From JANSXG01 sp024743075 (GTDB lineage: Bacteria; Planctomycetota; Phycisphaerae; Phycisphaerales; UBA1924): 64,000 nt of DNA. The notes beneath the pieces were generated by a model. That model saw nothing but the letters and a program-made list of their open reading frames with translations. It was not told the DNA's origin and did not search any database. The DNA lies in contig CP159477.1 of the NCBI GenBank assembly GCA_042140185.1, positions 372,001-436,000 on the forward strand, given 5' to 3'. Position 1 is the stretch's first letter, and the number at the start of each line of letters is the position of its first letter. This document shows positions 49,371 to 57,789 of this stretch, in pieces. The translations under genes were made by a program, and so were the position numbers.

Positions 49371-51158
49371 TCAGGTCCTGTCCTGGCGCTGCCACTCCGA
49401 GCCGGCGAGGACCGACGCCGCCTCGGCCCGGCCACGCTCGCGCATCTCCTCCTCCGGCGAGCGCGCGACATCCTGAGACCGATGGTCGCTTTCCTCATCG
49501 CGCTGCAGGTGCAGCGTCTGCGTGGGGAACGCGTACTCCACGCCCAGCTTTTTGGCGAGGCGGAGCGCATCAAGAATGAAACGGTGGCGCTGGCGCAGCT
49601 CCGTCGACCAATCCGGCACGCGGAAAAAGATGTAGACGAGGACGTCGATCGAGTGCGCTCCGAGGTTGTTCAGGTGCACTTCGTACACATCTTTGCGCGT
49701 GTGGGGGTGGCTCCTCACGATCTCGCGCAGGCCCTCGCAGTAGGCCTCGACGAGGTTCGGATCCGTGTCATAGGTCAGGTTGAAAACGGCCCTGTACCGC
49801 CGGTACATGCGTCGGCCGTAGTTGTCGACGGTCGCTCGCACCAGGGTCGCGTTCGGCACGGTCACCAGAGAGTTGTGGAAGGTCCGGATCCGCGTGGACC
49901 GGAATCCGAGGTCCTCAACGATCCCCTCGGTTTCGCCGACCTGGATCCAGTCGCCGACATTGAATGGCCGATCGAGAATCACCGCCACCGAGCCGAACAG
50001 ATTCTCGATCGTGTCCTTCGCCGCGAACGCGAACGCCAGACCGCCGATACCCAGGCCCGCGACCAGCGAGGTGATCGGCAGGTCGAAAGACTCGGCGATG
50101 AACACCAGCCCGAACGCGACCACGAAAATCTTCACCGCCTTGCGCACCAGCGGCACGAGCAGGTCGTCGAACTTCGTGGTGGTTCGCCCGGCCTTTCGCT
50201 CAAAGTACTCCGAAGCCAGATCGACCACGCGGTAGATCGCCCAGATCGCGCTGACCAGCGCGAACGCCTTCGCCGCGATCTGCAGCACCTGCGTCGGCGT
50301 CACCGGCATCTGCAGAATCGGGAGCAGCAGGTACACCAGCGTCGCGCCGCCCGCCAGACCGGCGGGGCGCGCGACCCGACGGATCAGCTCGCCCGTGTCG
50401 TGCTCGGTCTTGTCATCTTCAGACTTCTTGAGGTAACGACGGGAGATCACCTGCACCACGCCGCGCAGGGCAAGGTCGAAACACAGGCCCAGCAGGATGA
50501 GCACGAACAGCCCCGCCCATTGGTAATACCGCAGGCCGAAAAGGCGACCGCTCACCGCCCACTCAAGCCCCCAGCGGCGCAGCGTCGACTGCACCAGATC
50601 CAGTTCGAGCGAGTCGTACAGCGCGTACGCGATCCGGGTCGTCCCCTCGCTGATCCGCCAGTCGCCGTCGCGAGCCTCGAGCTCAAGGAGCAGCGTCGTG
50701 TCGCCGTCAGCGTCCGTCAGCGTGCTGGTCCAGACCCCGTCGCTCGGGAGGTTGTTGCGGCTCGGCGCGATCGAGGCCAGGTCCTCGCCGGGTGCGAAGC
50801 TCTCGAAGTAGCGCAGCACCTCGTAGAGTCGGAACGCGACCTCGCTGTCATCCGCCTCGCGGAGCACGTCCGATGGGATCTCAACCGCTCCCAGCGCCCG
50901 CTCGAGCGCCCGCGGCTCGGGCTCCAGACCGGTGTGTGCCCGCATCGCGCGCATGAACGAACTGATCGCGCTCCGGGGCGATGCCAGGTCGATCGAGCCC
51001 GATGCACCCTCATCGGCGTCGTCGCCCGATCCTTCCTGAGTCGTCTCGGGTTCCGAAGGCGAACCATCCTGCGCGATCGCCATCGCGGGGCTCCACAGCA
51101 GCGCGAAGGCGGTAAGGAGCGAGAGCAGCAGCCACCGGATCGATCGGGTCGTCGTCAT
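49371..51158 (-). CDS. MscS-family mechanosensitive channel with periplasmic N-terminal domain
   Basis: 595 residues. Signal peptide (MTTTRSIRWLLLSLLTAFALL...AIAQ), an acidic linker, a soluble domain of about 170 residues, then helices at about 205-230, 265-290 and 295-320, and the pore helix SLVAGLGIGGLAFAFAAKDTIENLFG (TM3 pattern), followed by the beta domain FNVGDWIQVGETEGIVEDLGFRSTRIRT and the vestibule. It releases solutes upon hypo-osmotic shock. The ATG at 51158 lies seven bases after a TATCAT box. The tail is charged. It resembles YnaI/YbdG-like large MscS proteins. Confidence 0.9.
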   Translation of the reverse strand: MTTTRSIRWLLLSLLTAFALLWSPAMAIAQDGSPSEPETTQEGSGDDADEGASGSIDLASPRSAISSFMRAMRAHTGLEPEPRALERALGAVEIPSDVLREADDSEVAFRLYEVLRYFESFAPGEDLASIAPSRNNLPSDGVWTSTLTDADGDTTLLLELEARDGDWRISEGTTRIAYALYDSLELDLVQSTLRRWGLEWAVSGRLFGLRYYQWAGLFVLILLGLCFDLALRGVVQVISRRYLKKSEDDKTEHDTGELIRRVARPAGLAGGATLVYLLLPILQMPVTPTQVLQIAAKAFALVSAIWAIYRVVDLASEYFERKAGRTTTKFDDLLVPLVRKAVKIFVVAFGLVFIAESFDLPITSLVAGLGIGGLAFAFAAKDTIENLFGSVAVILDRPFNVGDWIQVGETEGIVEDLGFRSTRIRTFHNSLVTVPNATLVRATVDNYGRRMYRRYRAVFNLTYDTDPNLVEAYCEGLREIVRSHPHTRKDVYEVHLNNLGAHSIDVLVYIFFRVPDWSTELRQRHRFILDALRLAKKLGVEYAFPTQTLHLQRDEESDHRSQDVARSPEEEMRERGRAEAASVLAGSEWQRQDRT

Positions 51159-51165
51159 GCCGACG

Positions 51166-51171
51166 ATGATA
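51166..51171 (-). promoter_or_regulatory. -10 box TATCAT, leaderless start of the mscS-like gene
   Basis: TATCAT on the minus strand, seven bases before the ATG at 51158, without a Shine-Dalgarno sequence. Confidence 0.5.
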
Positions 51172-51199
51172 CGATTCGAGCCGAACGACGCCACCGACA

Positions 51200-51718
51200 T
51201 CAGCCCAGCGCCACGAACGGCGCGTCCGCACGCAGGTACAGCGGGTGCCGGGGCAGCCCCGACGCCGTCAATCCGAGCGCAACGCACCGATCGTGCGTTG
51301 CCAGCAGGTCGCGGACCGCCCGGTCCCGACCGAGCAGCGTCGCGTGCGATCCCCACGCCGCAACGACGGTCTCGGCTCGCGCCGCGGCACGCCGGATCGC
51401 CTCGTCATTGCGTGGCCCGATCGGATCGATCCCATCCGCCAGCGCACGCGTCAGTCCTTTCGGGTCGGTCGATCGAAGCGCGAACACGTTCACCACCTCG
51501 ATCGAACCAAAGCCTCGATCGAGCGCGTACCCGATCGCGCGCCGGACCGTTGGGTCGTTCTGCTGCTCATCCGCCGTGGACGGGTTGAGCATGCAGAAAC
51601 ACACCCGCGCCAGTTCGTCGTCCCACCGGCGCACCAGCGAGTAGCGGTACCTCCGGCACCGGCTGAACGAGGCGCGGCTCCGCGCTGCGGGATGTCCTGG
51701 TACGGTCAGTGCGGCCAC
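51200..51718 (-). CDS. DUF1643 domain protein
   Basis: 172 residues from the GTG at 51718. The family pattern is clear: RYRYSLVRRWDDELARVCFCMLNPSTAD, NDPTVRRAIGYALDRGFGSIEVVNVFALRSTDP, then VVAAWGSHA and LYLRADAP. DUF1643 is a widespread family of unknown biochemical function, sometimes found beside restriction, phage or nucleotide metabolism genes. It starts four bases after the ABC-2 permease stop, so it is the third gene of that operon and close to, but separate from, the mscS-like gene. Confidence 0.83.
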   Translation of the reverse strand: MAALTVPGHPAARSRASFSRCRRYRYSLVRRWDDELARVCFCMLNPSTADEQQNDPTVRRAIGYALDRGFGSIEVVNVFALRSTDPKGLTRALADGIDPIGPRNDEAIRRAAARAETVVAAWGSHATLLGRDRAVRDLLATHDRCVALGLTASGLPRHPLYLRADAPFVALG

Positions 51719-51722
51719 GAGG

Positions 51723-52943
51723 TCAGAAGTCCCGGCGACTGAAGATCCACGACCCGAGCGCGAGGATAAACGCCTCGAAGATGAGCGAGGTGCCGATGAC
51801 CCACCAGATCGAGCGGTCACGCAGCTCCTGCGTCATCTGGACACCGGCTTCGTTGAACTCGTCGTTGCCCTGGCCCCGGCGTGACTCGCCGGATTCCTCG
51901 ATCGCCTGATCGCTGATCAGGTACCGGTCGAGCAGGTTGAGCGTGTCGCGGGTCTTCGGCAGCACGGTCTTCACCGCCACGATGCGTCCGTGCCAGGCCG
52001 CGAGCGAATCCGCAGCCGCTTCGGTTTCTTCAAGGTCCGTCTCGTTGACGCGGATCTGATCCTCTAGACGCTCGATCTGGGAAGCAAGATCTTCCTCGTC
52101 CATATCCTCAATGCGCTGTCCCTCTCGGAACTCATCGCCGATCCGACCGAGGAATCCTCCGGTTTCGTCTTCCTCCGGCGCCGTCTCGTTGGCGTCGGGT
52201 GCTCCAACTTCTGTTTCGCCGTTCGAGGCGCTTCGGAGGGACACTAAGCGATCGCGTTGGGTCTCGAGTTGGCTGGACTGTTGAACAACCCGATTCTCGG
52301 TCTGCGTCTTGAAGAGCAGAAGGGTCTCGTCAGCGGAATTCAGCAGGAACAGCACGAACCAAAGCAGAACGGTCAGAAGCAACGCAGCGAGAGTCGACCT
52401 CGTGACGAGACCGATGAGTGCGCACACGCTGAACAGATAGCTGTAGAACAACACGACGATCGGGATCGCGAGCAGGATCCCTGGCTCCCAAACCCCGCCG
52501 CGAATGCCGATGACCAGCATCGATGCGACGCTGAATACGCCAACCTGCAAGCCGACGAACAAAAGGCCGGTCGCGAACTTCGTCAGGTAAAGTCGGGTGC
52601 GTGAGACCGGCTTCGAGAGCATCAGTTCGATCGAACCCCCGGAAATGAAATCGGGAATCATGCCAGCTGTTGTGACCAGCGCCAGGACCGTTGCGATGAT
52701 CGAAAGCCAGAAACGGACGCCGAATCCGGTGAAGATGCTCTTATAAAAAGTGGCCGCGTCGACGAGTTCAGAGTTCACCACATCGCTCGGGATCGTGAAC
52801 CACAGAATGCCGATCCCATTCGGGCGCAGCCCGATCGCCCCGAAGATCGCCACGACCAGCCCCGACAAAATCATCGTGATCCAGAACAGCTTTTTGCTGT
52901 TCAGTTCCCGGTACGCATCAACGAAAAGTGCCCAGGTCTTCAC
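51723..52943 (-). CDS. ABC-2 type transporter permease with long soluble insert
   Basis: 406 residues. Helices at about 20-38, 75-100, 115-140, 150-175 and 185-205 (TLAALLLTVLLWFVLFLL), then about 165 polar, Glu-rich residues with coiled-coil character (ENRVVQQSSQLETQRDRL; EEDLASQIERLEDQIRVNE), and a final helix (WWVIGTSLIFEAFILALGSW). The insert before the last helix is a feature of NosY/GldF-like ABC-2 permeases and could reach out of the membrane. It is coupled to the ATPase gene by ATGA overlap. Confidence 0.83.
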   Translation of the reverse strand: MKTWALFVDAYRELNSKKLFWITMILSGLVVAIFGAIGLRPNGIGILWFTIPSDVVNSELVDAATFYKSIFTGFGVRFWLSIIATVLALVTTAGMIPDFISGGSIELMLSKPVSRTRLYLTKFATGLLFVGLQVGVFSVASMLVIGIRGGVWEPGILLAIPIVVLFYSYLFSVCALIGLVTRSTLAALLLTVLLWFVLFLLNSADETLLLFKTQTENRVVQQSSQLETQRDRLVSLRSASNGETEVGAPDANETAPEEDETGGFLGRIGDEFREGQRIEDMDEEDLASQIERLEDQIRVNETDLEETEAAADSLAAWHGRIVAVKTVLPKTRDTLNLLDRYLISDQAIEESGESRRGQGNDEFNEAGVQMTQELRDRSIWWVIGTSLIFEAFILALGSWIFSRRDF

Positions 52944-54034
52944 GACGCCACCTCCTCGGTGTGGGCCCGGTGTTTCGATTTCTCTTCGGCCCCGGGCGCA
53001 AGCACCTTGCCGGTGTTCAGGTCGGTCACCGCGTCCATGAACAGGTCCTCCAGGGAGGGCCGGAACAGGTGCACGCGCTTGACCGTCAGGTCCGCTCGGC
53101 GTGCCTCGTCGATCAACTGCTGGATCCGGCGTGCCTCGGTCGTGAACGCCGCGAGCGACACGTCGGTCGCGAGCACGATCGTGCCGCAGTCGAGGCGCGT
53201 CCGCGTGCGGGACCGCTCGAACATCGAACTGACCCTTCCGGCGCTCGTCGGCGATTCGATCTTGTCGTCGTGCTCGCCGATCGCGCTGCGGAAGCGCGCG
53301 AACCGCTGGGCCTCCGGCTCGCCCTCAAGCTCGAACTCGATCTCGTAGTACCGCTGGTCCACCGTCAGGTCGTCGATGGTGCCGTGCGTGCGGACCCTGC
53401 CCTGCACGAGGATCGCCACCCGGTCGCACACCATCTCCAGTTCGCTGAGCAGGTGGCTGTTGAGCAGTACCGTCCGACCGTCTTGGCGGATGCGCTCGAC
53501 CACGCGTCGGATATCGCGCCGGCCCACGGGGTCCACGCCGTCGGTCGGTTCGTCCAGCAGCACAAGGTCCGGGTCGTTCATGAGCGCCTGCGCGATGCCG
53601 ACGCGCTGGCGCATACCCTTGGAGTACATCCGGATCTTGCGGTCCGCCCACGCGCTCATCCCGACCAGTTCAAGCAGTTCCGGCGCGCGACGCTTGCGCT
53701 CCGCCCGGGGCACGCCCGCCATCGCGGCGTAAAAGTCCAGCACCTGAGCGCCCGTCAGGTAATCCGGGAAACGGTGGTGCTCGGGCAGGTAGCCGATCCG
53801 CGCCAGCGTGGACTTGGTCCCGATGGGCGAGCCGAGCATGTGCCCCTCGCACTTCGTCGGGCGGATCACGGTCATCAGAATCTTGATCAGGGTGGACTTG
53901 CCGGCGCCGTTCGGGCCCAGCAGGCCGAACACCTCGCCCCGGTCGATCCGGATGTCCATCCCCTGCAGGGCGCGGACACCCTTCTTGTACACCTTCTCGA
54001 CCCCTCGCAGGTCGAGGGCTGCATCGCTGCTCAT
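52940..54034 (-). CDS. ABC transporter ATP-binding protein (ABC-2 exporter type)
   Basis: 364 residues. Walker A GPNGAGKST (40-48), Q-loop in IGYLPEHHRFPDYLTG, signature YSKGMRQRVG (degenerate LSGGQ), Walker B LVLLDEPTDGVDPVGR, switch LLNSHLLSE. The C-terminal 110 residues form the extra domain seen in CcmA/NatA/GldA-like exporters and end in LEDLFMDAVTDLNTGK. GAGGAGG precedes the ATG. With the next two genes it forms an exporter operon; cargo unknown. Divergent from ubiD. Confidence 0.9.
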   Translation of the reverse strand: MSSDAALDLRGVEKVYKKGVRALQGMDIRIDRGEVFGLLGPNGAGKSTLIKILMTVIRPTKCEGHMLGSPIGTKSTLARIGYLPEHHRFPDYLTGAQVLDFYAAMAGVPRAERKRRAPELLELVGMSAWADRKIRMYSKGMRQRVGIAQALMNDPDLVLLDEPTDGVDPVGRRDIRRVVERIRQDGRTVLLNSHLLSELEMVCDRVAILVQGRVRTHGTIDDLTVDQRYYEIEFELEGEPEAQRFARFRSAIGEHDDKIESPTSAGRVSSMFERSRTRTRLDCGTIVLATDVSLAAFTTEARRIQQLIDEARRADLTVKRVHLFRPSLEDLFMDAVTDLNTGKVLAPGAEEKSKHRAHTEEVAS

Positions 54035-54146
54035 GCGTCCTCCTCAGGTCGGTACCGAGCGGTCCCCCGACATCCTACTTGGGGAAGCCCCGTTGGTCCT
54101 TTCGGCCCGGATGCCCCACAGAACCCCGAAATCGCGATCTCGACGC

Positions 54147-54152
54147 TACGAT
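54147..54152 (+). promoter_or_regulatory. -10 box TACGAT, leaderless start of ubiD
   Basis: TACGAT ends seven bases before the ATG at 54160; no Shine-Dalgarno. Same hexamer as at the corA-like gene. Confidence 0.5.
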
Positions 54153-54159
54153 TCGGCCC

Positions 54160-56328
54160 ATGTTCCCCGCCCTCAGCGATTTCGTGCAGGAACTCGAGCG
54201 CCTCGGCGAACTCGTGCGCGTCTCCGAGCCGGTCTCGCCGCTGCTCGAGATCACCGAGATCGTCGATCGCGTCAGCAAGGCCCGATGCGCGAACGAACCC
54301 GGGGACTGGGCCAAACGCACCGACCCGCGCTTCTGGGACCGCGGCGGGCACGCCCTGCTCTTCGAGAACGTCGTCACTCCCGGCGGAGGGAAGTCTCCCT
54401 TCCCGGTTCTCATCAACGCCTTCGGCTCCTACAGCCGCATGGCCCTCGCCCTGCACTGCGGCGCCGACCAGCGGAACGTTTCTCACGGCATCCGCGGCGG
54501 TTTCGAGGGCATCGGCGAGCGCATCGGCGAACTGGTCAAGCCGGAGCCACCGCGCGGGCTGCGTGAGGCGATCGCCAAGGCCCGTCAGTTCGCTCCGCTC
54601 CTGAAGATTGGCCCGAGACGCGTGTCGCGCGGCGAGTGCCAGCAGGTGATCTACTCGGCCGACGAGGTGGATCTCTCGATCATCCCCGCGCTCCGCTGCT
54701 GGCCCCACGACGGCGACTACCACGCCCTCGGCTACCCCCACCCGTCACAGATCAACGACCCGATCCCCAACATCACGCCGTTCGACGAGGCCGGAGCCGC
54801 CGGCTTGCGCGGTCGCTACATCACGCTTGCCGGCATCCACACCATCCACGCCGACGATGTGGACGCCAAGAAGCCCTCCAGCCACAACATCGGCATGTAC
54901 CGCGTCCAGATGCTCGGCAAGAACCGCCTCGCCATGCACTGGCACATGCACCACGACGGCGCGAACCACTGGCGCAGCTGGAAGCGCAAGGGCCAACGCA
55001 TGCCCGTCGCCATCGCCCTCGGCGGCGAGAGCGTCCTGCCCTACGCCGCGACCGCGCCGCTCCCGCCGGGCATCAGCGAACTGCTCATGGCCGGTTTCCT
55101 CAACAGCATCGGTGGGGGTGGCGGCGTTCGTATGACACGCGGGGTGACCGTCCCGATCTGGGTCCCCGCCAACGCGGAGATCGTCATCGAGGGCTACGTG
55201 TCGCACGAAGCCGGCGTAATCGGCTACGACCCGCGCGACCCCAAGGCCGGCCCGCTCGGCGACGGCGCGGTCTTCGAAGGCCCCTTCGGCGATCACACGG
55301 GGTTCTACTCCATGCCCGATCGCTACCCCATCCTCGAGGTCACCGCGATCACCCATCGGCACAACGCGGTCTACCCGACGACGGTCGTGGGCCTGCCGCC
55401 TCAGGAGGATTACTTCCTCGGCAAGGCGACCGAGCGTGTGTTCTTCCCACTGCTCAAAACGCTCATCCACGACATCGAGGACTACGACCTGCCGATGTTC
55501 GGCGCGTTCCACAACTGTGCCGTCTTGGGAATCCACAAGCAGTACCCGCTGCAGGGCCGGCGCGTCATGCACGCCGTGTGGGGAGCCGGCCAGATGGCCT
55601 GGACCAAGAACATCTTCATCGTCGAATCCGACAAAGTCGATGTCCACGACACCCGCTCGCTCTTCCAGGCGATGGCGCTGCACTGCGATCCCTCGCGCGA
55701 CATCGAGTTCGTGAACGGCCCGCTCGACATCCTCGACCACGCCGCCCCGCGCCTGGCCGCGGGCACCAAGGTCGGCTTCGACTGCACCCCGAAGTGGGCG
55801 GGCGAAGAGGTCAACGGCGTCCCCGTCCCGAAAGACGCGAAGTTCAACCCGCTCTCGGGCTCCGAGCGCGACGACTACGTCAGTCGCGTGCGCGAACTCG
55901 GCGATGTGCACCACGCCGCTATGCCCGACGACGCCGGCGGCGCCTGGCTCTTCATCAGCATCGAGCGATCGCAAGACCTTGGCGACGATCCCGTGACCCG
56001 TCTGCTCGACGAGCTCTGGAGCCTGGCCCTCCACACCGACCGCGCCCCGCGCTTCGTCTGCCTCGTCGACTCGACCGTCGATGTCACAGACACCGACGAG
56101 GTTCTCTTCCACTGGTGCGCGAACTCCGATGCGAGTCGCGATCTGTTCTGGAGCCCCGACCGTTCCCGCTGTGCCTTCGACTCGCTCCCGAAGCAGCCCG
56201 GAGGCCCGCGCGACGGCCGTCACGGCCAGCCGGTCCGCGAGTGGCCGCCGATCCTCGAGAACGACGCCGAGGTCAAGCGGCGCGTGACCGAGCAGTGGGG
56301 CGCGTACGGCATCCCGCTCGAAGACTGA
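54160..56328 (+). CDS. UbiD family decarboxylase, long form
   Basis: Prenylated-FMN-dependent non-oxidative decarboxylase, as in ubiquinone and menaquinone (futalosine) synthesis or aromatic acid use. Family blocks: SDFVQELERLGELVRV, the cofactor-site residues in HNIGMYRVQM and HWHMHHDGA, PLPPGISELLMAGFL, EAGVIGYDPRDP, EGPFGDHTGFYS (the E...D pair) and MFGAFHNCAVLG. At 723 residues it is far longer than the usual 450-500; additions include the DWAKRTDPRFWDRGG insert near residue 50 and a C-terminal 120-residue extension (VFDSTVDVTDTDEV-like region). No ubiX is next to it. The ATG at 54160 fits MFPALSDFV and the -10 box; the ORF extends upstream but without a credible start. Confidence 0.87.
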   Translation: MFPALSDFVQELERLGELVRVSEPVSPLLEITEIVDRVSKARCANEPGDWAKRTDPRFWDRGGHALLFENVVTPGGGKSPFPVLINAFGSYSRMALALHCGADQRNVSHGIRGGFEGIGERIGELVKPEPPRGLREAIAKARQFAPLLKIGPRRVSRGECQQVIYSADEVDLSIIPALRCWPHDGDYHALGYPHPSQINDPIPNITPFDEAGAAGLRGRYITLAGIHTIHADDVDAKKPSSHNIGMYRVQMLGKNRLAMHWHMHHDGANHWRSWKRKGQRMPVAIALGGESVLPYAATAPLPPGISELLMAGFLNSIGGGGGVRMTRGVTVPIWVPANAEIVIEGYVSHEAGVIGYDPRDPKAGPLGDGAVFEGPFGDHTGFYSMPDRYPILEVTAITHRHNAVYPTTVVGLPPQEDYFLGKATERVFFPLLKTLIHDIEDYDLPMFGAFHNCAVLGIHKQYPLQGRRVMHAVWGAGQMAWTKNIFIVESDKVDVHDTRSLFQAMALHCDPSRDIEFVNGPLDILDHAAPRLAAGTKVGFDCTPKWAGEEVNGVPVPKDAKFNPLSGSERDDYVSRVRELGDVHHAAMPDDAGGAWLFISIERSQDLGDDPVTRLLDELWSLALHTDRAPRFVCLVDSTVDVTDTDEVLFHWCANSDASRDLFWSPDRSRCAFDSLPKQPGGPRDGRHGQPVREWPPILENDAEVKRRVTEQWGAYGIPLED

Positions 56329-56336
56329 TCACTCGC

Positions 56337-57607
56337 TCAGGCCACGCTGGTCTTCGCCGCCTGCTCTTCGCAGATCTGCGCCAAACCGTCCGTCGCGAAC
56401 TTCACATCCTGCACGCTCAGGAACGGCCCCAGACTGAACCGGCAGGCCCCGGAGGCCTCCTCGCCGGTGCTTGCCGGATCGGTCCCCATCGTTTCGTGGG
56501 CGTGCGGGGCGCAGTGCAGGCCCGGACGCGTCAGCACGCCGAAGCGCTCTTCCATGTGGTTGGCCAACTCGAGCGGCGTCAACCCCTCGACCGTCAGCGA
56601 GAACACGCCGACACGGTCCGCCATGCCCTGAGGCCCGAGCAGGCGCAGACCCGGGAGCAGGGGGCCACCGGTGTAGGTGTGCAAGCCGTTCAAGAACTGC
56701 TCGCTGAGCGCCCGCTCGTGCTCGGCGACGTCCTCCATGCCCCGCTCCAGCAGGTACTCGACGCCGGCGAGCAGTCCGGCAATGCCTATTGTGTTGTGGG
56801 AGCCAGCCTCGTACTTGTCGGGCATTTCGTCCGGGTGCACCGGATGCTCACTCACCGAACCGGTGCCGCCTTCGCGATAGGTATGAATCATCCGCTCCAT
56901 GCCCGGGCGCATCACCAGCACCCCGGTCCCGAGCGGGCCGAGCAGTCCTTTATGGCCGGGAGCTGCGAGCAGGTCGATGTTCATCGCCTGCATGTCAACA
57001 GGGATATGCCCCACCGACTGCGCCGCATCGACCAGAAGCGGCACCGCCATCTCGCGGCAGACCGCGCCGATCGCCTCGATCGGCTGGAGCGTCCCGGTCA
57101 CATTCGACGCGTGGACCGCCGCGACCAGGCGAGTGTCCGGACGGATCGCCCGACGCACGGCCTCGGGTTCCAAGAGCCCGGTGACCTTGTCCGCCTCGAC
57201 CACGGTCTGCCGGATTTGCCCTTCATACCGGGAAATCAGAGCGTTGAACGGGCGCAGGACCGAGTTGTGGTCCATTGCTGTCGTCACAACGTGGAGCGAC
57301 TCGCCGCCGGCCAGCCGGGGGAGCAGCAAGCCCTTGATGGCCATGTTCAGGGCGTCGGTCGTGTTGAGCGTGAAGATCACATGGTCGGCCGACGGCGCGT
57401 TGAGCAGTTGGCGGATCGCTTCCCGGCAGCGCACAAGGATCTCCGCGGACTCTCGGGCCTCGCGATACGCCCCGCGCCCGGCGAGGCACCGAGTTTCGTC
57501 GCATACTCGGTCATCGCCCGCACCACGCTCGGCGGCTTGGGGAAGCTCGTCGCGGCGTTGTCGAAGTATAGGCGTCCGCCCGATCCGTGCGTCGTTTCGC
57601 TGGCCAT
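56337..57607 (-). CDS. Class V aminotransferase / cysteine desulfurase-like (frameshifted)
   Basis: PLP enzyme of the SufS/Csd group, taking sulfur from cysteine for Fe-S clusters or thiolation. The first frame gives LYFDNAATSFPKPPSVV and EYATKLGASPG; the second continues AIRQLLNAPSADHVIFTLNTTDALN, VAAVHASNVTGTLQPI, LVDAAQSVGHIPVD, and AAPGHKGLLGPLGTG with the PLP Lys. The break is near 57477-57480: SPGRGAYREARES is obtained if one C is added. Repaired length is about 423. The catalytic Cys loop is CRFSLGPF-like near the end, so selenocysteine lyase-type activity is also possible. Leaderless promoter at the start. Convergent with ubiD. Confidence 0.87.
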
Positions 57608-57613
57608 AGGACG

Positions 57614-57619
57614 AGTGTA
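57614..57619 (-). promoter_or_regulatory. -10 box TACACT, leaderless start of the cysteine desulfurase gene
   Basis: On the minus strand TACACT is followed by six bases (CGTCCT) and ATG at 57607. No ribosome binding site. Confidence 0.5.
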
Positions 57620-57789
57620 GACCGTCGTCGCCGCCGCTTCAGAGCGAACCGGGCGATCCGGCGGGCGACCCCATCATTTGGACGAACGCCACAAGCCCCG
57701 ACTCCGTACGAGGAATGCGTTTAGAATCCGGTTCCACCCGTTCGTTCCCCGTCCCGGCCTCGCGCCCGGACCATGCGGAGACCGCCTTC

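Noticed and set aside
48870..51644. A 924-codon plus-strand open frame opposite the PilZ, mscS-like and DUF1643 genes
   Set aside because: Extremely Arg/Gln/His-rich and antisense to three well-supported genes.
54636..57620. A 994-codon plus-strand open frame over ubiD and the cysteine desulfurase
   Set aside because: Arg/Pro/His-rich translation with no family motif, in a different frame from ubiD and opposite the desulfurase; a GC-driven shadow.
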